Source of the DNA: Desulfovibrio sp. Dsv1 | GTDB taxonomy: Bacteria; Desulfobacterota; Desulfovibrionia; Desulfovibrionales; Desulfovibrionaceae | NCBI GenBank assembly: GCA_000403945.1 | Contig: APFI01000050.1 | Span: 1-54,544 of the forward strand | Direction: 5' to 3' | DNA length: 54,544 nt | Shown here: positions 43,913 through 53,499 of the stretch, piece after piece | Layout of the letters: every line of letters starts with the position of its first letter | Position numbering within the stretch: position 1 is the stretch's first letter | Notes under the pieces: model-generated | Told to the model about the DNA's origin: nothing | The model's database searches: none | Seen by the model: the letters and a program-made list of their open reading frames with translations, nothing else | Translations under genes and position numbers: made by a program

Positions 43913-44465
43913 TTATCTGCCGTAGCGGGCTGTGTCCTTGCCCGGGCACCTTGTCCTCAAGCTCCCCGGGCCTGAAGTGCAAAACCCACTTGGGCCGACA
44001 TGGCCGTGTCGTCCATGCCGAGACGCAGTGTGAAAATATAGCGGTGGGGCTTGTCGTCGGGAGGCGGGCAGGTCCCGCCGTAGCCGGGCGCGCCGAAATC
44101 GGTGAGTGATTCCACGGAGCCCTCGGGCAGCCTGTCTGCGGCTGCGGCCTGAAGCGGCAGGGAACGTGACGCGGCCGGGATGTCGAAGACGACCCAGTGC
44201 CACCATCCGTTGCCTGAAGGCGCGTCCGGATCATAAACAGTGAGCGCGAAGCTTTTGGCACCCTTGGGCGGATTGCTCCAGTTTCAGGGCCGGAGAGACG
44301 TTTTTGCCCGTGCAGGCGAAACCGCTGAAGACCTGCTCCTGCCCGAAGAAAGCTCCGGCGGAGATTTGCGGACTGGTCGGGCGGAAGTCGCCGGCGGCGG
44401 GCCTGATCGGCGGCCAGCGCGCGCAGGACTAGAAGGAGAAAGGCGGCAAAAAACAGTCTGCCCAC
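43913..44465 (-). pseudogene. YbhB/YbcL-type phosphatidylethanolamine-binding protein, frameshifted
   Basis: A signal peptide (GRLFFAAFLLLVLRALAAD) starts at a GTG with GGAG upstream. Other frames then give FACTGKNVSPALKLEQ, YDPDAPSGNGWWHWVVFDIP, DFGAPGYGGTCPPPDDKPH and RYIFTLRLGMDD, the conserved order of the PEBP fold. Two or more indels break it. It lies 18 bases upstream of the decayed alcohol dehydrogenase on the same strand, so both probably belonged to one operon. Confidence 0.78.
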
Positions 44466-44495
44466 AGCAAACTCCAAGGCTGAAGTCGTGGGCGG

Positions 44496-44536
44496 AAAAC
44501 AGAAACGCCCCGGCGGACGGACCTGCCGGGGCGTTT
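44496..44536 (-). terminator. terminator after the RRM gene
   Basis: A 12-bp stem, AAACGCCCCGGC (44503-44514) with GCCGGGGCGTTT (44525-44536). On the reverse strand it is followed by CTGTTTT. It lies 22 bases after the RRM stop. Confidence 0.8.
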
Positions 44537-44557
44537 GGGAGACCCGTCGGAATGTCC

Positions 44558-44824
44558 CTAGTAACGGGGCTGACGCGGCGCTCTGGGTTTAGCTTCGTTG
44601 ACGCGCAAGGTGCGGCCGCCAAAGCTGAAGTTATCCAGAGCTTCAATGGCGGCATCGGCTTCGCCGTCCTCCATTTCCACAAAACCGAACCCGCGGGCAC
44701 GGCCGGTTTCCCTGTCGCTGATGAGTTTCACGGACAGGACGCTGCCGTATTCGGCAAAAAGATCCTGAACCTGTTCTTCGTTAGCCGACCAAGGAAGGTT
44801 TCCGACATAAATGGACTTGGACAT
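44558..44824 (-). CDS. RRM-domain RNA-binding protein
   Basis: An 88-residue single RNA-recognition-motif protein. RNP2 is SIYVGNLPW (residues 4-12) and RNP1 is RARGFGFVEM near 45-54, with the helix EEQVQDLFAEYGSV between. The tail is Arg/Pro-rich (PRAPRQPRY). Such short RRM proteins occur in cyanobacteria and Desulfovibrio, and some are cold-induced RNA chaperones. The ATG at 44824 has GAGGGTG upstream. It forms a single-gene unit closed by the strong terminator downstream. Confidence 0.92.
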   Translation of the reverse strand: MSKSIYVGNLPWSANEEQVQDLFAEYGSVLSVKLISDRETGRARGFGFVEMEDGEADAAIEALDNFSFGGRTLRVNEAKPRAPRQPRY

Positions 44825-45339
44825 GAAACACCCTCTCAAAAAAAAACAATCTTCCCGCGCATCCTTCCGGCAAAACGTATCGTCGGTACGCGGCCCTTGC
44901 GAGGACAAAAGCATGCTTTGCGCTGCTTGTCAACGAAACTGCATAAAAAGGTTGTGATGAGATGGCCTTGCGTAAGCACTCAACCCGTTGCTGGCCTGCC
45001 ATGCCCTGTGGCACGGGTCTTCGCACGGAATTTTAAGGAACATTGAAGAAAAATTGAGTAAAAGTCTAGAAAAGAAAGCCGAGCATCGCACTGTGGCATG
45101 TTACAGAGCTGTAATATGACCGATAGGGTGTATCACAGTGTCAATATAGTGATTGGTTGCTCAACTTGCACATTTCGACACAAATCCAGCGTTTTTTGGG
45201 GTCAAACGCGTCTGCTGGGCTTCAGCCGGAAAAGCGGTACCGCACGGACGCACTTCATCAATTACGCTGAAGTCTGACCGATGCTTCGCCGTCAAAGCGG
45301 CAATGGCAGGTCTGACGATGTCGGAACAGGCTGTGTGGA
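44825..45339. other. gene-free stretch between the RRM gene and dnaB
   Basis: About 515 bases with no convincing gene. It holds the RRM leader on the right flank of that gene and several short inverted repeats: TTACAG-AG-CTGTAA near 45101 and ATCAC...GTGAT near 45132-45153. A frame from 45153 to 45419 has no protein-like features and enters dnaB antisense. Confidence 0.5.
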
Positions 45340-46803
45340 TCAGCTCTGACTCTCCGAGGGCGGCGGCGACCAGTCCGGTGCGATGTCCTCGAAGGAGGTA
45401 TAGCGCGAGATATACATGAGTTCGGCCATGCCCACCGGGCCGTTGCGCTGTTTGCCGATGATGATTTCGGCCACGCCCTGGGGGGGACGTTCGGAGGGCT
45501 TCTGGAACTTGTAGATGTCGTCGCGGTAAACGAACATGATCACGTCCGCGTCCTGCTCAATGGCCCCGGATTCGCGCAGGTCCGAGAGCATGGGGCGCTT
45601 GTCGCCGCGTTCCTCCACCTTGCGGTTGAGCTGGGAAAGAGCCACCACCGGCACGTACATTTCCTTGGCTAGGCCTTTGAGGGAGCGGGAGATGTCCGAA
45701 ATTTCCAGTTCGCGCGAATCCGTGCGGCGGCTGGTGCGCATAAGCTGAAGATAATCCACCACCACCAGGCCCAAGCCTTTTTCAGCCTTGAGGCGGCGGG
45801 CGCGGGCACGCAGTTCCAGCGTGGTCAGGGCCGGGGTGTCGTCAATGAAGATGGGCGCGCGGGCCACCACGTCGGCGGCGGTGTACAGGCGCTGCCAGTC
45901 GTCGTCGCTGAGCAGGGAGGGCCGCCGCAGTTTGGAGAGATCCACCTTGCCCCAGACGGCCAGCATGCGCTGCATGAGCTGTTCCTTGCCCATTTCCAGG
46001 GAGAAGACCGCCACCGGCACGTTTTGGCGTACGGCCGCGTTGAGCGCCATGCAGAGCGAAAAAGCCGTCTTGCCCATACTGGGACGCGCGGCTACGATGA
46101 TCAGATCCGAGGGTTGAAGCCCGGCGGTGAGTTTGTCCAGACGGGTGTAGCCCGTGGTCACGCCGGTGATCACGTCCTTGGAGTCAGCCAGCTTGGAGAG
46201 ATTTTCAAAAACCTTGTCCAGCAGATCCTTGGTGGGCGTAAAGTCACGTTTTGAGGTGCGCTGGGATATGGAAAAGACGGCCTGCTCAGATTCGTCCAGC
46301 AGGGACGCCACTTCGCGCGAAGCGTCGTAGCAGTTGCCGATGATGCCGGAACAGACCTCGATGAGTCCGCGTTGCAGGGCCTTGTCGCGCACGATGGTGG
46401 CGTAATATTCGGCATTGGCCCCGGAGACCACGGCTTGGGCCAGATCGGCCAGATAGACCGCGCCGCCTGCGTCCTCCATCTCATTGCGGCTCTTGAGATG
46501 CTCGGCTGTGGAAATGAGGTCGATGGGCGCGGATTTGCGGTAGAGTTCCAGAAAGGCGCGGAAGATGATGGTGTGGGCTGGCAGGTAAAAGTCGTTCTCG
46601 GTCAGCATGTCCACAATGCTGTGCATGAGCTGGGGCCGCATCAGCACACCACCCAGCACGGCCTGTTCAGCCTCGGCGCTGTGCGGTGGCATGCGGCGCA
46701 ACAGATCAGCTTCCGCCGTTCGGGCGGCTGCGCCGGATTGAGGGCTCCTGCCCCCCGTTCTGGAAGACGATCCGCCCACGGCCTCGCGGCCGGGGGCGGT
46801 CAT
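45340..46803 (-). CDS. dnaB: replicative DNA helicase DnaB
   Basis: A 487-residue hexameric helicase. The N-terminal DnaB domain has MPPHSAEAEQAVLGGVLM. The RecA-like domain has Walker A ARPSMGKTAFSLCMAL, then VFSLEMGKEQLMQRML, Walker B GLGLVVVDYLQLM and the DLRESGAIEQDADVIMFVYR block. It unwinds DNA at the replication fork. The ATG at 46803 is preferred; a TTG 60 bases upstream would overlap rplI and no start has a clear Shine-Dalgarno, so translation may be coupled to rplI. It is the last gene of rpsF-rpsR-rplI-dnaB. Confidence 0.95.
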   Translation of the reverse strand: MTAPGREAVGGSSSRTGGRSPQSGAAARTAEADLLRRMPPHSAEAEQAVLGGVLMRPQLMHSIVDMLTENDFYLPAHTIIFRAFLELYRKSAPIDLISTAEHLKSRNEMEDAGGAVYLADLAQAVVSGANAEYYATIVRDKALQRGLIEVCSGIIGNCYDASREVASLLDESEQAVFSISQRTSKRDFTPTKDLLDKVFENLSKLADSKDVITGVTTGYTRLDKLTAGLQPSDLIIVAARPSMGKTAFSLCMALNAAVRQNVPVAVFSLEMGKEQLMQRMLAVWGKVDLSKLRRPSLLSDDDWQRLYTAADVVARAPIFIDDTPALTTLELRARARRLKAEKGLGLVVVDYLQLMRTSRRTDSRELEISDISRSLKGLAKEMYVPVVALSQLNRKVEERGDKRPMLSDLRESGAIEQDADVIMFVYRDDIYKFQKPSERPPQGVAEIIIGKQRNGPVGMAELMYISRYTSFEDIAPDWSPPPSESQS

Positions 46804-46831
46804 GCTGTCATGGGGAGAAGCCACGCTGCGC

Positions 46832-47356
46832 CTACTGGGCGGCTTCGGCCTGGATTTCTTCAACCTGGGCTTCGGCGGCCGCTTCCATGATGACTTCCTC
46901 TTCCTCGGGCTGGTGATCGGAGATCACCTTCACCGGCACCACCGCGATGATGCTGGCGTGCAGACGGATACGCACCGGGTGTTCGCCCAGGGTGCGGATG
47001 GGCGCGTCCATCAGAATGCGGCGGCGGTCCACGTCCACTCCCAGAGCCGCGAGAGCGTCGCAGATGATGGTGGAGGTCACCGATCCGTAGAGCTTGTCGT
47101 TTTCGCCCACATGCATGGGAATGACGATTTCCAAGGCTTCCAGGCGGGCCTGCACGCTCTGGGCGTCGGCGCGCAGGGCGTCCATACGGGCCTGAAGGTT
47201 TTTACGTTCCTGTTCAAACACTTTTAGATTGGCTTCACTGGCTACCATGGCCAAGCCCTGCGGCAACAGAAAATTGCGGCCGTAACCGGGCTTGACGTTG
47301 ACCACATCGCCAAGGGTGCCGAGATTTTCCACATCGGCGCGAAGTATCAGTTTCAT
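46832..47356 (-). CDS. rplI: 50S ribosomal protein L9
   Basis: A 174-residue L9. The N-terminal domain MKLILRADVENLGTLGDVV, then VKPGYGRNFLLPQGLAMVAS is diagnostic. A long connecting helix and the C-terminal domain (KLYGSVTSTIICDAL) follow. The protein ends with an extra acidic and Ala/Glu-rich tail of about 20 residues (EEEEVIMEAAAEAQVEE) beyond the usual 150. AGGAGG lies 7 bases before the ATG. Confidence 0.96.
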   Translation of the reverse strand: MKLILRADVENLGTLGDVVNVKPGYGRNFLLPQGLAMVASEANLKVFEQERKNLQARMDALRADAQSVQARLEALEIVIPMHVGENDKLYGSVTSTIICDALAALGVDVDRRRILMDAPIRTLGEHPVRIRLHASIIAVVPVKVISDHQPEEEEVIMEAAAEAQVEEIQAEAAQ

Positions 47357-47366
47357 ACGCGCCTCC

Positions 47367-47630
47367 TTAGATCATGCTCTTTTTCTTGACGACGGAATCG
47401 TGCGTGGCGGTGTAAATGAGCAGAGCCATCTGGCGGGCGCACTTGATTTCGCGGGTCAGCAGGCGCTGGTGATGGGCGCAGGTGCCCGTAATGCGCCGAG
47501 CGATGATCTTGCCGCGCTCGGTGATAAAGTCGCGCAGGATGTCGGGGCGCTTGTAGCTCAGGGGCAGTTCCTTGTCGGCGCAAAAGCGGCAGAACTTGCG
47601 GCGCGGGGCAAATTTTTTCTTGAAGGCCAT
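47367..47630 (-). CDS. rpsR: 30S ribosomal protein S18
   Basis: An 87-residue S18: FCRFCADKELPLSYKRPDIL, then RDFITERGKIIARRITGTCA and HHQRLLTREIKCARQMALL. Cysteines at the N-terminus (CRFC) and later (GTCA, IKCA) suggest the zinc-binding form. Its ATG directly abuts the rpsF stop. S18 pairs with S6 on the 30S platform. Confidence 0.97.
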   Translation of the reverse strand: MAFKKKFAPRRKFCRFCADKELPLSYKRPDILRDFITERGKIIARRITGTCAHHQRLLTREIKCARQMALLIYTATHDSVVKKKSMI

Positions 47631-47939
47631 TTAGGCAACCTCCCCGGCCGCTTCGCTGGCCAGCTTGACGGTCACGAACTTGAAGATGCCGTCGGTGATC
47701 CGGATATTGCGTTCCAGTTCGGCCACCAGGGCGGCCGGGGCGTGGTACACCAGACGCACGTAGTAGCCGCGCATCAGCTTGTGCACGGGGTAGGCCAGAT
47801 CACGCATGCCCCAGTGATCCACTTCTGTCATGACGCCCCCTTCACGCTCGATAATCGCCACAAGAGCATTGAGAATGCCCTCGCGGTTTTCGGCGGAAAG
47901 CTCCGGCGACAGGAGCAACAGGGTTTCGAATTTCCGCAT
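47631..47939 (-). CDS. rpsF: 30S ribosomal protein S6
   Basis: A 102-residue S6: MRKFETLLLLSPELSAENRE, then VDHWGMRDLAYPVHKLMRG and YYVRLVYHAP. First gene of the operon, with GAAGGAG 9 bases before the ATG and its own promoter about 60 bases upstream. The S6:S18 complex represses this kind of operon in several bacteria by binding its leader. Confidence 0.96.
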   Translation of the reverse strand: MRKFETLLLLSPELSAENREGILNALVAIIEREGGVMTEVDHWGMRDLAYPVHKLMRGYYVRLVYHAPAALVAELERNIRITDGIFKFVTVKLASEAAGEVA

Positions 47940-47996
47940 GGTTGTTCTCCTTCTGGATTGGCAGCCCGCGCGTTCCGGCGCGAGCAAGGAAAGAAA

Positions 47997-48025
47997 ACTA
48001 TACAGAGGGGGGGGCTGGCTGTCAA
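47997..48025 (-). promoter_or_regulatory. promoter and short leader of the rpsF operon
   Basis: On the reverse strand, TTGACA (48020-48025), a 17-base spacer containing a C8 run, and TATAGT (47997-48002). The roughly 50-base leader holds a hairpin CGCG-CCGGAA-CGCG, which could be a simple S6:S18-binding CCG-loop. Confidence 0.8.
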
Positions 48026-48071
48026 GCCCGAAGAACGCCGCTCTCAATGGCGGCGCGGCAAAAAACCGGAC

Positions 48072-49040
48072 TCAGATTGACTGTTCGCCGTGTTTTTCCA
48101 CCAAGATACCGTAGTCGTTGTTGACCCAGTCCAGAATGGCTGCCACGCCGTCCTTGCCCACGGGCTTCCAGCCCGGAGGCGCGATTTCGTCGCTGGCTTC
48201 CCAGGATGAACTGGAGGCGCAGGGCCAGACGGAGCAAGAATGATGCTGCGGGAGCTTTCCACGCATTGGCAAGATGGTCAGTGCGCTGAAGTGCTTGTTG
48301 TTGCTTTTGTACAGGGAAACCAGCAGGATGCTCTTTTTTATATGCTGTTGAATTTTTTGAAAAATCCAATTTTGTCCAGCCGCACTCTCTGGCGCCGACG
48401 GCGGAAATGTTGATCAGGCGCGGCTGGAGCGGGCAGCCTTCGCGGTAGGTATAGTCCGAGGATCCGAACTGGAACTGGTTCTCGGGCAGATGGCTGAAGG
48501 GCATCCAGAGCCCGGCCGCCTTGATCATGCCGGAACCGGGGTAGACGCGCTCATGGTTGCGCTGTTCCCGCCTTTGGTTTTCCTGTCGATGGCATTGCTG
48601 ATGATCCGGCTTTTGCGCAACAAACCATAGCGGGCTGTGAACGGCGGCAGTTTGAGATCACTGACGATAACATCTATAGGGCAGCTTGAATATAGATGCT
48701 GCATTTTTCGTTGTTGAGAATGTTGGGCAGGAAATTTTTTCGGGATATGAGAGAAATGCGTTTTTTTGACCACCTTGATGTAGCAGATCCCATTTTCCAG
48801 TTGTCGCTGCCGGTCCACGAAAAAAACTGACCCGGCGTCGCGCTTGAACGCGGCTTGATGACGGTGTGCGGACGCGACTGACGATGGAGTACGGCGGCCG
48901 TAAAGATATTTTTGATTGAATCCCATATGGGCATTGCGGTCTTCCTCTTGCATGCGGCGAACATGATCAGGTCCGGGAATGCCGCCATGATCGCACGGCT
49001 CGCTGTGAGTGACAATATGAATTGGCCGCGTCCTTGTCAA
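48072..49040 (-). pseudogene. decayed reverse-strand gene or genes of unknown function
   Basis: No single frame spans this region, yet plausible stretches occur in sequence. They include KKFPAQHSQQRKMQHLYSS, DLKLPPFTARYGLLRKSRI, GMIKAAGLWMPFSHLPENQF then QFGSSDYTYREGCPLQPRL, ECGWTKLDF, and finally ASDEIAPPGWKPVGKDGV then WVNNDYGILVEKHGEQ before a stop at 48072. They look like one protein broken by several indels. I do not recognise the family. A weak hairpin CGCCGC/GCGGCG at 48036-48055 could terminate it. Confidence 0.4.
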
Positions 49041-49079
49041 ATGCCGCGTGTCTTTTTACAGCCCGTCGACAATGGCGGC

Positions 49080-50210
49080 TCAGCGATAGACGCGTGGATT
49101 GGTGCTGCCCATCAGGCAGAGGATTTCGTAGGGAATAGTCCCCAGTTCTTCAGCCATTTCCTGCGCGGTGACCGGGCGCTGGCCCGGCGCGGCGGGGCCG
49201 CCCAGAATCCAGGCCGTGTCCCCGGCCCGCACGTCCGTCAGGGCGGAGACGTCCGCCATGACCATGCCCATGCAGACCCGACCCACCTGCGGAACGCGGT
49301 GGCCGTTGATCAACAGGTCAATGCGGTTGGAGAGGTTGCGGGCAAGGCCTGTGGCGTAACCGGAGGCCACCACGGCCACAGTGGCGTCACAGGGCGCAGT
49401 GAAGCTGCGTCCGTAGGAGACGCTCTGCCCGGCCTTGATCCGTCGGACCTGCAGGATCGGGGCGCTGACGCTCATGACCCATTCTAGGTCCGCGCCCAGA
49501 GCTTCCCTGCTGGTGCCGGAAAAAGAATTGCCGCCGTACAGGGCCAGACCGGGACGGCATGCCTCGTAGCGGGTTTCGGGCAGGCCCAGGGCCGCCGGGG
49601 AATTGCCCAGAGAGCGCGCGATGCCGGGAAATGTTTCGCGCAGCACGGCGCACATGGCGGCGAAGTGTTCAATTTGGGCTTGGGTATAGGCGTCCTCTGC
49701 CGGCATATCGGCGCAGGACAGGTGCGAAAGCGCCAACACGGGCGTAATCCGGGGAAAGCGGCGCAGATTTTCTAGAAGCGCGGGCAGATCCTCGACGGAA
49801 AAACCCAGACGGTTCATGCCGGTTTCACACTTGACGGCCACGCGCAGGGTGCGGTCCGCCGGACAGCAGACCGCCGCTTTTTCAATATCCTCAAAGTCCG
49901 CCAGCAGGGGGGTCAGGTCCAGGGCCACGGCGGCCTGCCAATCCTCCGGGCTGACGGCCCCCAACAGCGGCACGATGCGCTGGCCCAGCCCGGCCTCGCG
50001 CAGGGCCGCGCCTTCGCTCACCGTGCCTACGGCGAAGCGCCGGGCCCCGGCCTGATCCAGAGTGCGGGCCACGGGCAGCAGACCATGGCCGTAGGCATCG
50101 GATTTGATGACCGGCATGATGGAGGCGGGGTCGCCCAGGCGGGAGAAATTGCGTCGCAGGGCGGCGAGATCAATATGGCAACGTGACGGCGTGACAGTAT
50201 AAGTGCTCAT
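49080..50210 (-). CDS. alr: alanine racemase
   Basis: A 376-residue PLP enzyme making D-alanine for peptidoglycan. The PLP Lys lies in MPVIKSDAYGHGLLPVA near residue 35. KCETGMNRLGF, LGNSPAALGLPETRYEACRPGLALYG and the second catalytic Tyr in SVSYGRSFTAP are conserved. The usual RxCMDQ segment reads RVCMGMVMADV here, a substitution beside the active site. The C-terminal EMAEELGTIPYEILCLMG is typical. The ATG at 50210 has GGAGCAG upstream. It appears to be a single gene. Confidence 0.94.
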   Translation of the reverse strand: MSTYTVTPSRCHIDLAALRRNFSRLGDPASIMPVIKSDAYGHGLLPVARTLDQAGARRFAVGTVSEGAALREAGLGQRIVPLLGAVSPEDWQAAVALDLTPLLADFEDIEKAAVCCPADRTLRVAVKCETGMNRLGFSVEDLPALLENLRRFPRITPVLALSHLSCADMPAEDAYTQAQIEHFAAMCAVLRETFPGIARSLGNSPAALGLPETRYEACRPGLALYGGNSFSGTSREALGADLEWVMSVSAPILQVRRIKAGQSVSYGRSFTAPCDATVAVVASGYATGLARNLSNRIDLLINGHRVPQVGRVCMGMVMADVSALTDVRAGDTAWILGGPAAPGQRPVTAQEMAEELGTIPYEILCLMGSTNPRVYR

Positions 50211-50348
50211 AACTGCTCCGTAAAACAGCGACGCCGGTCGTGGGCCGTGAAAGCGGGTTTCCGGCAATAGGCTTTGTTCTGGTCATGCTGAAACCGGTTC
50301 GTCTGGCACCGGCAAGCCATACAGGGAGAGTGCTCATCAATAATCTCT

Positions 50349-51167
50349 TTACTCATCAAATGTTATGAGGTAGCCGTTGCTTTCTACCCATGATCCGCCG
50401 TTCACGCACTGTTCGCCGAACTCCAGCAGTTCGGGCGAAACATGCCGTAACTTCTTGTAATACGTGGCCACAAAACGGCTGATAAAATCTTTGAGCGCCG
50501 GATAATCAGACTTTTTAAAAAAGCTGCACAGGTTCTTGTTGGGCATGACGGCATACAGCGGCCAGCCGAAATGCGGGCTTGCCCAGGCTTTGAAGGATGG
50601 GGCCAGCAGCAGGGCCGCCTTGAGCGAGGCGTCGCTGACAAGAAAAGAACCCAGCGCGCAGCCCTCGACTCTGTCGATCTCCAGTTCCGTTTTCGCCAGC
50701 AGCCGGTCGCCGTTCTCCATGACCCGTCGGTTAACCTCTTCCTCGTTCACGCCCCACTCGTCGAGCATGGCCTGCGTGATCCAGATATTGCTGCCGGGCG
50801 TATCCAGAATGTAATGGCGCAAACAGTAGCCCGTCACCTCCCTGGCGAAAGGCGGATCACATTTTGTAAGTGCGGGGTACAGGGAATAATAGATGCTCTC
50901 GCGGGCGCTTTCCCACGCGATTGAATCATGGGAAGCCAGAGAGGCCACGATGGTATTCACGAAATGATTGACCGCATTTTCGTCGCGTGTTTCGTAATAA
51001 TGCTCCACCAAGTGAATAAGGCTGATCAGCGCGGTTTGGCCCTCGGCGTTTTGAACCACCAACTCGCCGCTTTCGGGGCGCGTCTCGCTCACCGTGATGC
51101 CCCGCGCTTGAAAAAGCGCCAGAGTCTCGTTCAGGATCTTGTCGCCGATCTGGCTGAATTCGCTCAT
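50349..51167 (-). CDS. conserved protein of unknown function (DUF1444-like)
   Basis: A 272-residue soluble protein I cannot assign firmly. It opens ILNETLALFQARGITVSETR, has a helical HLVEHYYETRDENAVNHFV region, then LVSDASLKAALLLAPSFKAW and FGWPLYAVMPNKNLCSFF, a pattern of strands and helices reminiscent of DUF1444/YtpQ-type proteins. No catalytic motif stands out. It starts at ATG 51167 with AAGAGA upstream and stands between alr and tgt. Confidence 0.6.
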   Translation of the reverse strand: MSEFSQIGDKILNETLALFQARGITVSETRPESGELVVQNAEGQTALISLIHLVEHYYETRDENAVNHFVNTIVASLASHDSIAWESARESIYYSLYPALTKCDPPFAREVTGYCLRHYILDTPGSNIWITQAMLDEWGVNEEEVNRRVMENGDRLLAKTELEIDRVEGCALGSFLVSDASLKAALLLAPSFKAWASPHFGWPLYAVMPNKNLCSFFKKSDYPALKDFISRFVATYYKKLRHVSPELLEFGEQCVNGGSWVESNGYLITFDE

Positions 51168-51541
51168 GCCGGTTTCTCTTGGTTAAAGAATGACTGCCTG
51201 ATTCAAAAAACGCCAATTCAGAGCCGACTCCAATAGGCTGCCCGGGTATGTTGCATTGTCCCCGGCGGCGGGGAGTATAAAATGGGCGAAGATGTCCCGG
51301 ACATGCCGCAAGGCCGGTTTCTGCTTTGTGCTTTGCTGCCTGAAAAAGTCAACTTTTCGCGGTCGGCGGTGTAATGAGGGCTGAGCCTAGACAAATTCTA
51401 GAGATGAAAGATAGCAGCACTGCCGCCTGGGCACAAGAAAAAGTGTGCGGCGGCATGAGGGGCGGCGGGAGGTGGAGAAAAGCACTCCCTCTTGCCGGGC
51501 GGGCCTTGTCACGCGGCGCGCTTGCGGATAGGCTGCGCGGC
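51168..51541. other. gene-free leader region upstream of tgt
   Basis: About 370 bases. It contains TATAAA near 51288 that could be a -10 for tgt, an imperfect hairpin (GCCGCC...GGCGGC, about 51423-51456) and GC-rich sequence up to the tgt ATG. Upstream in-frame codons exist from 51374 but look non-coding. I see no preQ1-type aptamer. Confidence 0.4.
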
Positions 51542-52678
<1,137 letters not shown>

Positions 52679-52743
52679 AGGGAGCCAGCGGAAAAGAGCA
52701 ATCATGTTCTCATACTGTGGTTTTATCAATGAGAGAGGTTGTT

Positions 52744-52856
52744 ATGTCAGGGGGATTAGATGACACGGTGGAATTGGGGACGACGGGGCCGGCTGCTGAT
52801 TCTCAAGAAGAAATATTGCGCCTGGGCCCTCTTGAGCTTTTGGAATATTATGATTT
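52744..52856 (+). pseudogene. 5' stub of an unknown gene cut by an IS1016-like element
   Basis: MSGGLDDTVELGTTGPAADS, then QEEILRLGPLELLEYYDLG, with GAGAGAGG upstream of the ATG (another ATG is at 52729). The frame runs straight into the left terminal repeat of the insertion sequence at 52857. The acidic, helical start looks genuine, but the rest is not found in the remaining window. Confidence 0.45.
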
Positions 52857-53490
52857 GGGGCTGTCCTGGCCAGGGTTAGCGTCCAGCCCGCCCAACCCGA
52901 TAAATCAACCGTGTCAGCGGCTTGTTGTGGTCGCCTCCATTGAGGCGCCGTTCACACTCCTTCAGGAACCAGTGGAAGTGATCCGGCCTGATTCCGTTGC
53001 ATCGGCGCGGGCGCCTCTTGGCCTGTCCAAAAGTTTTCCATCCCGTTGTCATGATTGCCCCGCAATGCAAAAACCCTGAGTGACTCAAGCGATGATGAAA
53101 CGCGCCGACATCTGATGCATTGCATGCCGTGAATCTATCTGTGTATACAATGCCGTCCGGTTCAACCCGCTCCCCGGTGACAGACATCAATGTCCCGGTT
53201 TGGGCATCGGGAATCACCGCGATATAAACCTTGCCGCGGCGTTTCGACGGACCAGATACGGCGATTTTTCCATCCGTGCCTCTTCCCCGCCCGCCTTTAC
53301 GGACTCTACCGGAACAGCTTTCGTCCGCTTCTGTCTCACCTGAAAGACGATAATCTGGCAGATGGGATGCCATCAATCGCCGCAGCCGCATGAAACATGT
53401 TGCGGCGGTATTTCGTTGTCGCAAGCTTAACCCGCTTCGTCTTTCGTACATAAGCTATCCTGGCCTATTCGGCCTGGCTGGGGCAGCCCC
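52857..53490 (-). mobile_element. IS1016-like insertion sequence (IS1595 family), inactive
   Basis: The left end begins GGGGCTGTCCTGGCCAGG at 52857 and the right end, read inwards, begins GGGGCTGCCCCAGCCAGG at 53490, giving imperfect terminal inverted repeats about 18 bases long. The 634-base length fits IS1016 elements. The transposase inside is broken. No 8-bp target duplication is seen (TATGATTT against AAAAACTT), so one side has been rearranged. Confidence 0.75.
52876..53451 (-). pseudogene. IS1016-group (ISXO2-like) DDE transposase, frameshifted
   Basis: The frame opens RQRNTAATCFMRLRRLMASH, then SGETEADES with the first catalytic Asp, GKIAVSGPSKRRGKVYIAVI, and IVYTDRFTACNASDVGAFHH with the second Asp. 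The NHxNGIENFW block is found only in another frame (GNHDNGMENFW), and the main frame resumes at GQAKRRPRRCNG and FHWFLKECERRLNG. Two compensating indels have removed the third catalytic region. The usual YFGG after the first Asp reads CSGR. Confidence 0.8.
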
Positions 53491-53499
53491 AAAAACTTT

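Noticed and set aside
45153..45419. Forward 88-codon frame in the gap after the RRM gene
   Set aside because: No ribosome-binding site, no family resemblance, and it runs antisense into dnaB.
51168..51541. A preQ1 riboswitch in front of tgt
   Set aside because: No preQ1 aptamer pattern was recognised; only generic GC hairpins are present.
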